NCBI GenBank assembly: GCA_009746045.1
Contig: RPFO01000906.1
Location: 1-56,655 of the forward strand
Length of the DNA stretch: 56,655 nucleotides
Reading direction: 5' to 3'
Source of the DNA: Mesostigma viride
Lineage: Eukaryota > Streptophyta > Mesostigmatophyceae > Mesostigmatales > Mesostigmataceae
Below the pieces are notes generated by a model. The model searched no databases. It had not been told where the DNA came from and saw only the letters and a list, made by a program, of their open reading frames with translations. Positions 1-11,890 of this stretch are shown here, one piece after another. The position numbers and the translations under genes are program-made. Numbering within the stretch: position 1 is the stretch's first letter; every line of letters starts with the position of its first letter.

Positions 1-3000
1 ATGTAATTAACGAGGAGGATTCAGGCTCCATTGGTGTCATCATGGCTGGCCTACGTACATGGATGTCAAGGAATAGTAAATGATGAGGATTCAGGCTCCC
101 ATGGTGTCATCATGGCTTGTCTACGTACATGGTTGGCATTTATGTAATTAATGAGGAGGATTCAGGCTCCCATGGTGTCATCATGGCCCGTCTACGTACA
201 TGGATGGCATTTATGTAATTAATGATGAGGATTCAGGCTCCCATGGGGTCATCATGGCTTGTCTACGTACATGGTTGGCATTTATGTAATTAATGAGGAG
301 GATTCAGGCTCCCATGGTGTCTCCATGGCTGGCCTACGTACATGGATGTCAAGGAATAGTAAATGATGAGGATTCAGGCTCCCATGGTGTCATCATGGCC
401 TGTCTACGTACATGGATGGCATGTATGTAATTAATGATGAGGATTCAGGCTCCCATGGTGTCATCATGGCTTGTCTACGTACATGGATGGCATGTATGTA
501 ATTAATGATGAGGATTCAGGCTCCATTGGTGTCATCATGGCTGGCCTACGTATGTACATGGATGTCAAAGAAAAAAAAAATGATGAGGATTCAGGCTCCC
601 ATGGTGTCATCATTGCCCGTGTATGTACATGGTTGGCATTTATGTAATTAATGATGAGGATTCAGGCTCCATTGGTGTCATCATTGCCCGTGTATGTACA
701 TGGTTGGCATTTATGTATGTAATTAATGATGAGGATTCAGGCTCCATTGGTGTCATCATGGCTGGCCTACGTATGTACATGGATGTCAAAGAAAAAAAAA
801 TGATGAGGATTCAGGCTCCCATGGTGTCATCATGGCCCGTCTACGTACATGGATGTCAAGGAATAGTAAATGATGAGGATTCAGGCTCCCATGGTGTCAG
901 ATGTCATGGCCTGTCTACGTACATGGATGGCATGTATGTAATTAATGATGAGAATTCAGGCTCCATTGGTGTCATCATGGCTGGCCTACGTATGTACATG
1001 GATGTCAAAGAAAAAAAAATGATGAGGATTCAGGCTCCCATGGTGTCATCATGGCCCGTCTACGTACATGGATGTCAAGGAATAGTAAATGATGAGGATT
1101 CAGGCTCCCATGGTGTCATCATGGCCTGTCTACGTACATGGATGGCATGTATGTATTTAATGATGAGGATTCAGGCTCCCATGGTGTCATCATGGCTGGC
1201 CTACGTACATGGATGTCTCAGAAAAAAAATGATGAGGATTCAGGCTCCCATGGTGTCATCATGGCTGGCCTACGTACATGGATGTCAAAGAAAAAAAAAT
1301 GATGAGGATTCAGGCTCCCGTGGTGTCATTATGGCCCGTCTACGTGTTGTTGGCATGTATGAAATTAATGATGAGGATTCAGGCTCCCATAGTGTCATCA
1401 TGGCTGGCCTACGTACATGGTTGGCATTTATGTAATTAATGATGAGGATTCAGGCTCCCATGGTGTCATCATTGCCCGTGTATGTACATGGTTGGCATTT
1501 ATGTAATTAATGATGAGGATTCAGGCTCCATTGGTGTCATCATGGCCGTCTACGTACATGGACCGTGGCATTTATGTATTTAATGATGAGGATTCAGGCT
1601 CCCATGGGTCATTGATGATCATGGCATTTATGTATGTAATTAATGATGAGGATTCAGGCTCCATTGGTGTCATCATGGCTGGCCTACGTATGTACATGGA
1701 TGTCAAAGAAAAAAAAATGATGAGGATTCAGGCTCCCATGGTGTCATCATGGCCCGTCTACGTACATGGATGTCAAGGAATAGTAAATGATGAGGATTCA
1801 GGCTCCCATGGTGTCAGATCATGGCCTGTCTACGTACATGGATGGCATGTATGTATTTAATGATGAGGATTCAGGCTCCCATGGTGTCATCATGGCTGGC
1901 CTACGTACATGGATGTCAAGGAATAGTAAATGAGGAGGATTCAGGCTCCCATGGTGTCATCATGGCCCGTGTACGTACATGGATGGCATGTATGTAATTA
2001 ATGGAGGATTCAGGCTCCCATGGTGTCATCATGGCTGGCCTACGTACATGGATGTCAAAGAAAAAGAAATGATGAGGATTCAGGCTCCCATGGTGTCATC
2101 ATGGCTGGCCTACGTACATGGATGTCTCATAAAATAAATGATGAGGATTCAGGCTCCCATGGTGTCATCATGGCTTGTCTACCTACATTGTTGGCATGTA
2201 TGTAATTAATGATGAGGATTCAGGCTCCCATGGTGTCTCCATGGCTGGCCTACGTACATGAATGGCATTTATGTAATTAATGATGAGGATTCAGGCTCCC
2301 ATGGTGTCATCATGGCCCGTCTACGTACATGGATGGCATTTATGTAATTAATGATGAGGATTCAGGCTCCCATGGTGTCATCATGGCTTGTCTACGTACA
2401 TGGTTGGCATTTATGTAATTAATGAGGAGGATTCAGGCTCCCATGGTGTCATCATGGCCCGTCTACTTACATGGATGGCATTTATGTAATTAATGATGAG
2501 GATTCAGGCTCCCATGGGGTCATCATGGCTTGTCTACGTACATGGTTGGCATTTATGTAATTAATGAGGAGGATTCAGGCTCCCATGGTGTCTCCATGGC
2601 TGGCCTACGTACATGGATGTCAAGGAATAGTAAATGATGAGGATTCAGGCTCCCATGGTGTCATCATGGCTTGTCTACCTACATGGTTGGCATTTATGTA
2701 ACCTGAATCCTCTCATTAAGAAAATGAAGAGGATTCAGGCTCCATTGGTGTCATCATGGCTGGCCTACGTACATGGATGTCAAGGAATAGTAAATGATGA
2801 GGATTCAGGCTCCCATGGTGTCATCATGGCCCGTCTACGTACATGGATGTCAAGGAATAGTAAATGATGAGGATTCAGGCTCCCATGGGGTCATCATGGC
2901 TTGTCTACGTACATGGTTGGCATTTATGTAATTAATGAGGAGGATTCAGGCTCCCATGGTGTCATCATGGCTGGCCTACGTACATGGATGTCAAGGAATA

Positions 3001-5213
3001 GTAAATGATGAGGATTCAGGCTCCCATGGTGTCATCATGGCTTGTCTACGTACATGGTTGGCATTTATGTAATTAATGAGGAGGATTCAGGCTCCCATGG
3101 TGTCATCATGGCTGGCCTACGTACATGGATGTCAAGGAATAGTAAATGATGAGGATTCAGGCTCCCATGGTGTCATCATGGCTGTCTACGTACATGGATG
3201 GCATGTATGTAATTAATGATGAGGATTCAGGCTCCCATGGTGTCATCATGGCTGTCTACGTACATGGATGGCATTATGTAATTAATGATGAGGATTCAGG
3301 CTCCCATGGTGTCATCATGGCTTGTCTACGTACATGGATGGCATTATGTAATTAATGATGAGGATTCAGGCTCCATTGGTGTCATCATGGCTGGCCTACG
3401 TACATGGATGTCAAGAAAAAATGATGAGGATTCAGGCTCCCATGGTGTCATCATGCCCGTCTACGTACATGGTTGGCATTTATGTAATTAATGATGAGGA
3501 TTCAGGCTCCCATGGTGTCATCATGGCTTGTCTACGTACATGGTTGGCATTTATGTAATTAATGATGAGGATTCAGGCTCCATGGTGTCATCATGGCTGG
3601 CCTACGTACATGGATGTCAAGAAAAAAATGATGAGGATTCAGGCTCCCATGGTGTCATCATGGCCTGTCTACGTACATGGATGCATGTATGTAATTAATG
3701 ATGAGGATTCAGGCTCCCATGGTGTCATCATGGCTGTCTACGTACATGGATGGCATGTATGTAATTAATGATGAGATTCAGGCTCCATTGGTGTCATCAT
3801 GGCTGGCCTACGTACATGGATGTCAAAGAAAAAAAATGATGAGGATTCAGGCTCCCATGGTGTCATCATGGCTGGCTACGTACATGGATGTCAAAAATAA
3901 ATGATGAGGATTCAGGCTCCCATGGTGTCATCATGGCCTGTCTACGTACATGGATGGCATGTATGTATTTAATGATGAGGATTCAGGCTCCCATGGTGTC
4001 ATCATGGCTGGCCTACGTACATGGATGTATGAAAATGATGAGGATTCAGGCTCCCATGGTGTCATCATGGCTGGCCTACGTACATGGATGTCAAAGAAAA
4101 AAAAATGATGAGGATTCAGGCTCCCGTGGTGTCATTATGGCCCGTCTACGTGTTGTTGGCATGTATGAAATGAATGATGAGGATTCAGGCTCCCATAGTG
4201 TCATCATGGCTGGCCTACGTACATGGTTGGCATTTATGTAATTAATGATGAGGATTCAGGCTCCCATGGTGTCATCATTGCCCGTGTATGTACATGGTTG
4301 GCATTTATGTAATTAATGATGAGGATTCAGGCTCCATTGGTGTCATCATGGCCCGTCTACGTACATGGACCGTGGCATTTATGTATTTAATGATGAGGAT
4401 TCAGGCTCCCATGGGGTCATTGATGATCATGGCATTTATGTATGTAATTAATGATGAGGATTCAGGCTCCATTGGTGTCATCATGGCTGGCCTACGTATG
4501 TACATGGATGTCAAAGAAAAAAAAATGAAGAGGATTCAGGCTCCCATGGTGTCATCATGGCCCGTCTACGTACATGGATGTCAAGGAATAGTAAATGATG
4601 AGGATTCAGGCTCCCATGGTGTCAGATGTCATGGCCTGTCTACGTACATGGATGGCATGTATGTATTTAATGATGAGGATTCAGGCTCCCATGGTGTCAT
4701 CATGGCTGGCCTACGTACATGGATGTCTCAGAAAAAAAATGATGAGGATTCAGGCTCCCATGGTGTCATCATGGCTGGCCTACGTACATGGATGTCTCAG
4801 AAAAAAAATGATGAGGATTCAGGCTCCCATGGTGTCATCATGGCTGGCCTACGTACATGGATGTCAAAGAAAAAAAAATGATCAGGATTCAGGCTCCCGT
4901 GGTGTCATTATGGCCCGTCTACGTGTTGTTGGCATGTATGAAATTAATGATGAGGATTCAGGCTCCCACAGTGTCATCATGGCTGGCCTACGTACATGGT
5001 TGGCATTTATGTAATTAATGATGAGGATTCAGGCTCCCATGGTGTCATCATTGCCCGTGTATGTACATGGTTGGCATTTATGTAATTAATGATGAGGATT
5101 CAGGCTCCATTGGTGTCATCATGGCCCGTCTACGTACATGGGTGGCATTTATGTATTTAATGATGAGGATTCAGGCTCCCATGGGGTCATCATGGCTTGT
5201 CTACGTACATGGA
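1..5213. repeat. Satellite array, ~70-bp unit
   Basis: About seventy tandem copies of a 65-72 bp unit fill this stretch, and the array enters from the left edge. Each unit has a core GATGAGGATTCAGGCTCC, then a segment like CATGGTGTCATCATGGC, then TACGTACATGGATG. Copies differ by small variants: Ala/Gly-like swaps in the 3' half, an A-run, or GGAATAGTAAATG instead of GCATTTATGTAATTAATG. Variant order recurs at long range: the unusual CGTGTTGTTGGCATGTATGAAA variant is at about 1,338, 4,139 and 4,917, and GGACCGTGGCATTTATG at about 1,560 and 4,367. This indicates segmental duplication of multi-unit blocks about 2.8 kb apart. Long open frames through the array follow from the near-constant unit and are not taken as genes. 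Unique sequence (5,214-5,487, nothing recognised) separates it from the next array. Confidence 0.95.
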
Positions 5214-5487
5214 GTCATATTGATTCATGGAACAATGAGATACCATTCTTAATTGAAAATTGTTCTTGATACTTTCACATGCATGCCCGGAATCGTGAAT
5301 TTGTGCGGGTTTCCATGATGACAATCCTCATTGAATTCTTGAGCACACAATATTGAGCAATTTAGGGGCACTTCGGCAATGTTGACCATTTTCATTCATG
5401 ATCAATAAAATTAACATTTAATGCAATAAATACATATTCCACTCATTTTAATAAACCATGCAAAAACTTTACAAGCACGCTCAAGCT

Positions 5488-6265
5488 AGGGGTGGGCTGG
5501 CATGCACGCGTGGGTGTGGGGGTGGGCTGGCATGCATGCGTGGGTGTGGGGGTGGGCTGGCATGCACGTGTGGGTGTGGGGGTGGGCTGGCATGCATGCG
5601 TGGGTGTGGGGTTGGGCTAGCCTGCATGCGTGGGTGTGGGGGGGGGCTGGCATGCATGCGTGGGTGTGTGTGGGGGGCTAGCATGCATGCGTAAGTGTGG
5701 GGGGGGCTGGCATGCATGCGTGGGTGTGGGGGGGGGCTGGCATGCATGCGTGGGTGTGTGTGGGGGGCTAGCATGCATGCGTAAGTGTGGGGGGGGGCTG
5801 GCATGCATGCGTGGGTGTGTATGGGGGCTGGCATGCATGCGTGGGTGTGTGTGGGGGGCTAGCATGCATGCGTGGGTGTGTGGGGGGGCTGTCATGCATG
5901 CGTGGGTGTGTGTGGGGGCTGGCATCCATGCGTGGGTGTGTGGGGGGGCTAGCATGCATGCGTGGGTGTGGGGGTGGGCTAGCATGCATGCGTGGGTGTG
6001 GGGGGGGCGGTCATGCATGCGTGGGTGTGTGGGGGGGCTGGCATGCATGCGTGGGTGTGTGGGGGGCTAGCATGCATGCGTGGGTGTGGGGGTGGGCTAG
6101 CATGCATGCGTGGGTGTGAGTGTGGGCTAGCATGCATGCGTGGGTGTGGGGGGGGCTAGCATGCATGCGTGGGTGTGGGGGGGCCGGGGCCGGGGCTAGC
6201 ATGCATGCGTGGGTGTGGGGGTGGGCTAGCATGCATGCGTGGGTGTGGGGGGGGGCTAGCACGCC
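5488..6265. repeat. Minisatellite, 30-bp G-rich unit
   Basis: About 26 tandem copies of a 30-bp unit built on GCTGGCATGCATGCGTGGG followed by a TGTGGGGG run. Each unit contains the palindrome GCATGC/TGCATGCA and alternates GGCTGG with GGCTAG. The G-runs on the plus strand and the alternating purine-pyrimidine stretch could adopt G-quadruplex or Z-form DNA. Frames open on both strands are by-products of the 30-bp (10-codon) periodicity. Confidence 0.93.
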
Positions 6266-8100
6266 CCACCCCTCCATCGGCACAGCCAGCCTTGTGAGTC
6301 TACCCTTAACAACAAGGCTGGTAGGACGACACGCCTGAGCAGCATATGTCATGCCTATCTCAGGCTAATAATGTGTGATTTTGTGCCAACAACCAAGTTG
6401 TTCCACCCAACAACACATTATAAACCCTCTTCCAAAATGCCCAACAAGCCGGACACGTGGAGGACCACACACGCAGTATATAAAGAGAAAATAAGCTGAC
6501 TTTTTATCCAGCCAACCTGTGGCTAGCTGCTCTGGTTAGCATGACAAATGCTAACATTTACTCAGTGGGAAAGGTGAAGAGACCATTGGAACAGCCTACC
6601 TGACGCATGTGCCACCAAAGCATTGTGTCCCGCAAAATGCACACTGCCTCCTTTCTAACAAGCACGAGCCGCTCTCTTTAGGAGACAGGTGCCAGCTCGT
6701 CAGTGTCTGGGGAAAATGATGCCGCTGCTTAGGAAGACCGCGTGAATTTCCTCGAACACAACTGTCTATAAAGCAAAAGAAATTTCAGAGAAGCATGGAA
6801 ATAAAAGCATTACACCTTCCCGACAGGTTGCGGGCCACGCGCTGCAGAAAGCCAGCCACGTCACAGACGATTAACTAGCTAAAAGACACCCAGGAATCCA
6901 GCGATGCAGCGCCAGGACCCGCAACTTTCTGGCTGCATCTGGCCGGAAAGAAGGCAAAAAGCTTACGCTCAACGAGGTAAGAAAGCAGGAAAACGCAAGC
7001 TTAAGACGTTTAACACAAGAACGTACCATAACGGGCATTTATTCGTGCCCAGGCGCACAAGAAAGTCCACCCTTTCATGGAGTGGTTGGGCAGTACGCAT
7101 CGCGCAGGGCTAATGTTATCTTACCGCAAAATGACGGGAAAGGTAAAGATAGCAGCGGGAATTTTTACGGCTTTAGAAACATCATTAAACTAGCTTTCCT
7201 TACGACCATCAAAACTGGCAACAATCGACAATCAACCCGGCAGGCATCCAATATACTTTATTCATCCCGACAGAAATTCAGGCCGGACCCCCCCTGCCGA
7301 TGGCAAAGAAAAAAAGCCCGCGACATTATAGATCGCAACCATCCCGCCATAAATTAGAATCAGTAACTAATTTTCTCCAACAATCGAGCATTTCTGCTTT
7401 CCGCGTGCCAGATTTGTCACGTTTCGTCTAAAGGCAGTCGCCATGGCCCCTACCGCAAGGGGTGCGCGCACCATGCCGACATAGCTTTTGGGCCTCAATT
7501 TGCACCGAAATTTGGTCCGTACCGTCCAGCTCAGTCGGATTATGTATGTGGATCGGCCGTGTTGGTTGCATACGCAGGTATATTAATTCTTGCATTCGCC
7601 CCGGACCTTCCCCAGGACAGGTCAGGATATAACAATAATTCTTGCATTCGCCCCCGCCCTTTCCTATGGCCTGGTCAGGTTTGGGCGCGACGCCACTAGC
7701 GCGGCGCCCGCGACAGAGTGGCCAGGCTCGAGCACGTTTTCTGGATCCCAAGCACCGGATTGGACACTGTCCGAGGACTGGACAGGAATTGGCTGACCAA
7801 TCGGATGCTTGCTCGTCGTCTCCAAAAACATATATAAAGAGCCAAATCGCGCGAACTACGCAAGGATCCTTTAAGCAGCGTTACTCTGCCGAAATGTCAA
7901 CCTAGGCCGGTCAAGTGACGCCGAGGTGTTCACCGATAGTTCAGGTCAGCCACAGCGCGCCTTCGAATGTAGGCACGGTCGCATTTTTTTTTAGGAAATG
8001 TAGAATTGTTGTCGACCAGCTACCAACGCCCGACCGGACCCATACAACGGAAACATCAAGGCGATGTGATGTAGGTGTGTCTGATATGTCATTAATACAC
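6266..8100. other. Intergenic stretch, no gene recognised
   Basis: No open frame here has recognisable motifs or splice-linked partners. Small structures seen are: an inverted repeat CCAGCCTTGT (6,286-6,295) with ACAAGGCTGG (6,312-6,321); two TATA-like sites (TATATAAAGAG near 6,477 and 7,830); and a direct repeat AATTCTTGCATTCGCCCC at 7,585 and 7,637. The TATA-like sites could be promoters of an unrecognised transcript or of a degraded LTR, but no matching pair of long repeats was found. Confidence 0.5.
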
Positions 8101-8109
8101 AGAGCATCG

Positions 8110-8275
8110 TGAATATAATATATAATATAAATTATATAATATACTATAATTAATATATAATTTTAATTTTATGTTAATTTTAATGTTATTTCATATAACA
8201 TAATATAGCATAATATAATATAATATAATATAATATTATATAAAGTAGTATATAAAAAATTAAAATGTAAAAGAA
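8110..8275. repeat. AT-rich low-complexity tract
   Basis: Almost pure A/T, built of TATAA/ATATA and TAATATAATA runs, including several copies of AATATAATAT. No gene. It marks the left edge of the GCCGGC repeat region. Confidence 0.85.
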
Positions 8276-8569
8276 AAATATCTACCTTATTGGGGTTTAA
8301 TGTTCCTTTCCAGTTCAGCATAAGTACACTCTTGAGTGTGTGCAATGTTTGGTTATACGCCATTGTCTTAAAATAGCAACCAATGTAAACCTCCGTCCTA
8401 ACCACATTTGGATACAATAAAGACATTGATGCCTGACACATAGCATTCATTGCTTGAAATACCATGCATATTTTGTGTCAATGTTCTGCAGACCACAGCT
8501 TCAAGTGGGCATACTTCGCTTTCCTCAATATAATGGCGACATGGCATTTGGTGAAAGTGGTGAGTGCCA

Positions 8570-9130
8570 TGAAGTTGCGCCGGCCGTCGTTATCCATGAC
8601 GAACTGAATGGGTTTCGTGCAAATCAAGTTTTTTGTTTTGGTGTTCCAGTTGCGCCGGCCGGCGTTTCCAATGGTATCTTGCGCGCACTTGCAAAAGCTT
8701 GCACGCTTATCAACATTTTGTGTTGGTAAACATTTTATCACCTCTGGGATTTCCGCCTTCACTACCTGAGTTGCTTCTTTGTGGTTTTCAAATGCAACCG
8801 AGTTACGCCGGCCGTCGTTACTCATGACAAATTGTAGGGGTTTTGTGCAAATCACTTTTGTATGGTTTATGTACATGCATCCAGTTGCGCCGGCCGGCGT
8901 TTCCAATGGTATCTTGCAGTTGCGCAATCAGGCCCCATTACCAAAAGTGTGTTTGTACATCTTTTTTACACCTGAAGGATTTCTGCCTGCATATCCTGAG
9001 TTGCTTCTTAATGGTTTTTAATTGCGCCCGAGTTACGCCGGCCGTCGTTATTAATGACAAACTGTATGTGTTTCATAAAATCACTTTTGTATGGTTTACA
9101 TGTATCCAGTTGCGCCGGCCGGCGTTATTA
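8570..9130 (+). repeat. Tandem ~230-bp repeat with paired GCCGGC palindromes
   Basis: Two related palindromic cores alternate. Type A, TTRCGCCGGCCGTCGTTA, lies at about 8,575, 8,805 and 9,033. Type B, TTGCGCCGGCCGGCGTT, lies at about 8,650, 8,884 and 9,109. A to B spacing is about 76-80 bp and the A-B pair repeats every 225-234 bp. Between A and B a conserved segment reads like TGACAAAYTGTAKGKGTTT followed by CAAATCACTTTTGTATGG. A type A core also occurs inside the second intron of the downstream gene (near 11,763), and a relative occurs in its first intron. The array may therefore be intronic sequence 5' of that gene or a repeat family that generates introns. Confidence 0.8.
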
Positions 9131-10770
9131 ATGACGCTTGTCGTTCTTGTTTGATGCCCATCGTTTTCGTCGTGTCTTTAATGGTGATTATTTATCATTA
9201 CTCATCCTCAGGGCTTTCGGTGCCGCGGGATTAAGAGGCGAAAAAAATCAGCTGCCGTCTGACCAAAGTCTGATGGCGCGATCGGGGCGGGGGGCCGTTT
9301 CCGACGGTTCGCGTCCCTTGTCCAATGACGACCGGGAGCCTGCACTTCGCGGTCTCTGGAGCGACAAGTACATCGAGAACAAGGGGTACAAAATTGCCAA
9401 TGACATCTTTCCTATCATGGCGGAACGCGTGAAAGCAAACAACCACAGGACGCCAGAGATGAGCGCGGAGGTTCTGTCTTGCGCAGCTTCAAGACTAAAT
9501 GCCATGGTGGCGGAGAGCAACGGCATTAAGAAGAGGAAGAACTGTGACGGCGGGCTTCCTGAAAATTGGGCGGAATCTCTTCGGGATAACATCAAGAAGG
9601 CTTTTGGCGACTTGGGAACATCTGAGAAGGATCGTGGGCTTAGGTGGGCCTTGTGTGGACTTGTTACGAAGGCAATGGAGGGCGTCCCGGACAGGATTGT
9701 GGAGCGCGCGTTCGGGATTGACAGGCGCTTTGTCGCAACTGTTCGGGGTCACAGGGATGGAATGGAAGAAGGGGAGGACGACCTTTTGATGAGTGCGCCA
9801 GAGAGGAGGAGGAGGAAAGACGAGCTTCCGACGGAAGTCATTGCCCTGATACAAGCGTGCTGGAGGGATGATAACTTGACGCGGGCGTCTCCGAACATGA
9901 AGGATGTTCATTGTGAATGGACCAGAAAGGATTACAAACATACACTAGCGTTTTCGGAGGGTGCGCGCTACTATACTGTCTCCAAGTCGAAGATTTACGA
10001 AGTGTTCATTTCCCGCCATCCGGAGTTGAAGCCACCGCGGCGGATGGACAGTAGGGAGGGGGGGGGGGGAGGGAGAGGAGGGTGTGAGGGGGGGAAATCA
10101 GGTGATTTTGGAGACGGAGGCAGGGATGTCAATGCTACGCACGAATCAGAAGAGCACAGTTCATGTGGGATACACTACTTTTTGCAAGCATATGCCCGCA
10201 TGCGTCAAGGGGCGGTGGAAAATGCGGAACTTGTGCGCATGCCAGCACCACACTACCATGCAGTCCATGGTTGGGGGGTTGGCCAAATTTCGTGCAACTT
10301 TTCATGCCAGATGCGAGTGCGGACCTGAATGCCACGCGTGCGATCATGGTAGCCAGCTCGACGTGGGGTCGTCCGTGCCCACATGTTCCATTTTCAAAGC
10401 CACTCACACGACAGAGTGGGTGAACAAGTTTACTTGTGAGGTGGAGGGGATGAGGGAGGGGGGAGGTTCGAGGTCGTCTGTGGGGTCGTCGCGGCCGCAG
10501 GTTCAGCCTTTTCAGGGCGAACTTGAGGATCTGCCCATGCATGGGAGGGTGCTGGACGACGAGGAAGGGGTGCCCGATCATGACCTGGGCGAGGAGTTGG
10601 GGGTTTGCTCGATCCGGCGTAAGGCTTGTGTGTTGGGCACTTGCCTGGCTCCCAAGTGTGGAATTCGGAACTTCATGTTATGCGAACGGGAGGAGGCTTC
10701 CAACCACCTGATTTCATGGACCAGATACGAGATGCAGGATGTGCCGCCGGGTGCGGTTCTTGGGCCAGAG

Positions 10771-10923
10771 GTAATTTTTAGTGGAGTGGTTGCGCCCCAA
10801 GGCGTTTCTTTTGCAATGTTTCCTGAAGTTCTTGGGCCAGAGGTAATTTTTAGTGGAGTGGTTGCGCCCCAAGGCGTTTCTTTTTCAATTTTTCCTGAGG
10901 TCCTGTCTTTTTTCTTTCTACAG
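10771..10923 (+). other. Intron 1 of the DDE-like gene, tandemly duplicated
   Basis: The donor is GAG|GTAATT at 10,771 and the acceptor TTTCTTTCTACAG ends at 10,923, in phase 0. The intron is 153 bp, has no in-frame stop and is a multiple of 3, so retention would keep the frame. A 72-bp tandem duplication spans the exon-intron junction, so the exon end CTTGGGCCAGAG and its donor recur at 10,843. Each half contains GGTTGCGCCCCAAGGCGTTT, a relative of the upstream GCCGGC palindromes. Confidence 0.75.
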
Positions 10924-11727
10924 GTCATTGGTGGGTCGAAGTTGATGTCTTTTCTGTATGTGCACACTGCGCATATGCAGGACGACTGTGACGAGATCGC
11001 AAAGGCTGGTGGGCAGCGATTGACGCAAGTCGACGTCAAGTCCACACCAACGGAGCTAAAGGAGGCAATTGTGGACAAGTGGCCGGACTTCATCCAGCAT
11101 TGCTTCAACGCGTGGTGGCAAGCGGACGCCTCCAAGGAATGTCTCTCAAGGATGCGGGTGGGGGACCTTGTATGCCACACAGATTACGCCGAGAACTACC
11201 AGTCTTACACCTATCACAATCTCCAAGCACAGTATTGGCATCCAGTCACATTCGTCCTTATGCCCTGGATCGTGCGCTACTTGGATCCAGCGTCGGGAAA
11301 GGTCGTGAGAAGGGAGTTTCACTTCATCGGACAGGGCGGAATGAAAAGGGACGGGCGGGCCCTCCGTTTTGCTATCCTCAAAATCCTGGCGACACTACGG
11401 TCAGAAGGGGTAGAGGTGAAGCGCTTCATTGGGTGGTCGGACAATTGCTCCATGCAGTTCAAGTCAAGGAATGTGATCGCGGAAGTGGCCCGGCTGCTGA
11501 CGGAGGATCCGCACCTGGAGTCATTTGAGTGGAATTACTTTGGGGAGCAGCACGGAAAGGGGGAGGTGGATGGAGCTGGTGGGACTGTGAAGTGCATGTT
11601 GAGGAGGTGGCACATCAGGGAAGAGAACCAGGACAAACAGACGGCCGCCCAGTTGGTGGAGAATCTGGCGTCGGGGGCGGTGGGCGGGACCACAACGACC
11701 AGGCGTAACTTCTTCGAGTTCCCCGAG

Positions 11728-11890
11728 GTAATTAAGTGTACAGTCCTCGTTCAGGGAATAGTTACGCCGGCCGTCGTTTCTAGGGCGTTCTTGGAGTCCT
11801 GGCGATCAGGAGTGCTTAATAAAACACAACTAGCTCGATGGTCTCGTAACTTCAACTTTCCCTTGTGCAAATCTTGTCTTCGACGCGCAG
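11728..11890 (+). other. Intron 2 of the DDE-like gene
   Basis: The donor is CCCGAG|GTAATT at 11,728 and the acceptor CGACGCGCAG ends at 11,890, in phase 0. The intron is 163 bp, so removing it moves translation into the frame that runs cleanly from 11,891 to 12,622. It contains TTACGCCGGCCGTCGTTTC, a type A core identical over its centre to the 8.6-9.1 kb array. Both introns begin GTAAT and interrupt an AG|GT site. Confidence 0.8.

Noticed and set aside
623-5014. Repeated peptides such as NDEDSGSHGVIMA in many frames
   Set aside because: Products of the 70-bp satellite read in different frames; frames break at unit-length variants and no start or flanking gene features exist.
1-6265. CRISPR array
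   Set aside because: The repeats are head-to-tail satellites without unique spacers, no cas genes are present and the genome is eukaryotic.
5458-6352. His/Pro-rich and Gly/Cys-rich frames over the 30-bp minisatellite
   Set aside because: The repeat length is a multiple of three, so all frames stay open; not evidence of a gene.
8478-8927. 149-codon minus-strand frame over the GCCGGC array
   Set aside because: It covers repeated units and shows the same peptide pattern twice (TKPxQFVMxNDGRRN); no similarity to a known protein and better explained by the repeat.
10051-10101. A short GT-AG intron across the poly-G run of the DDE-like gene
   Set aside because: Joining GTAGGGA (10,051) to CAG (10,101) does not bring the two coding frames together, so a frameshift is the simpler reading.
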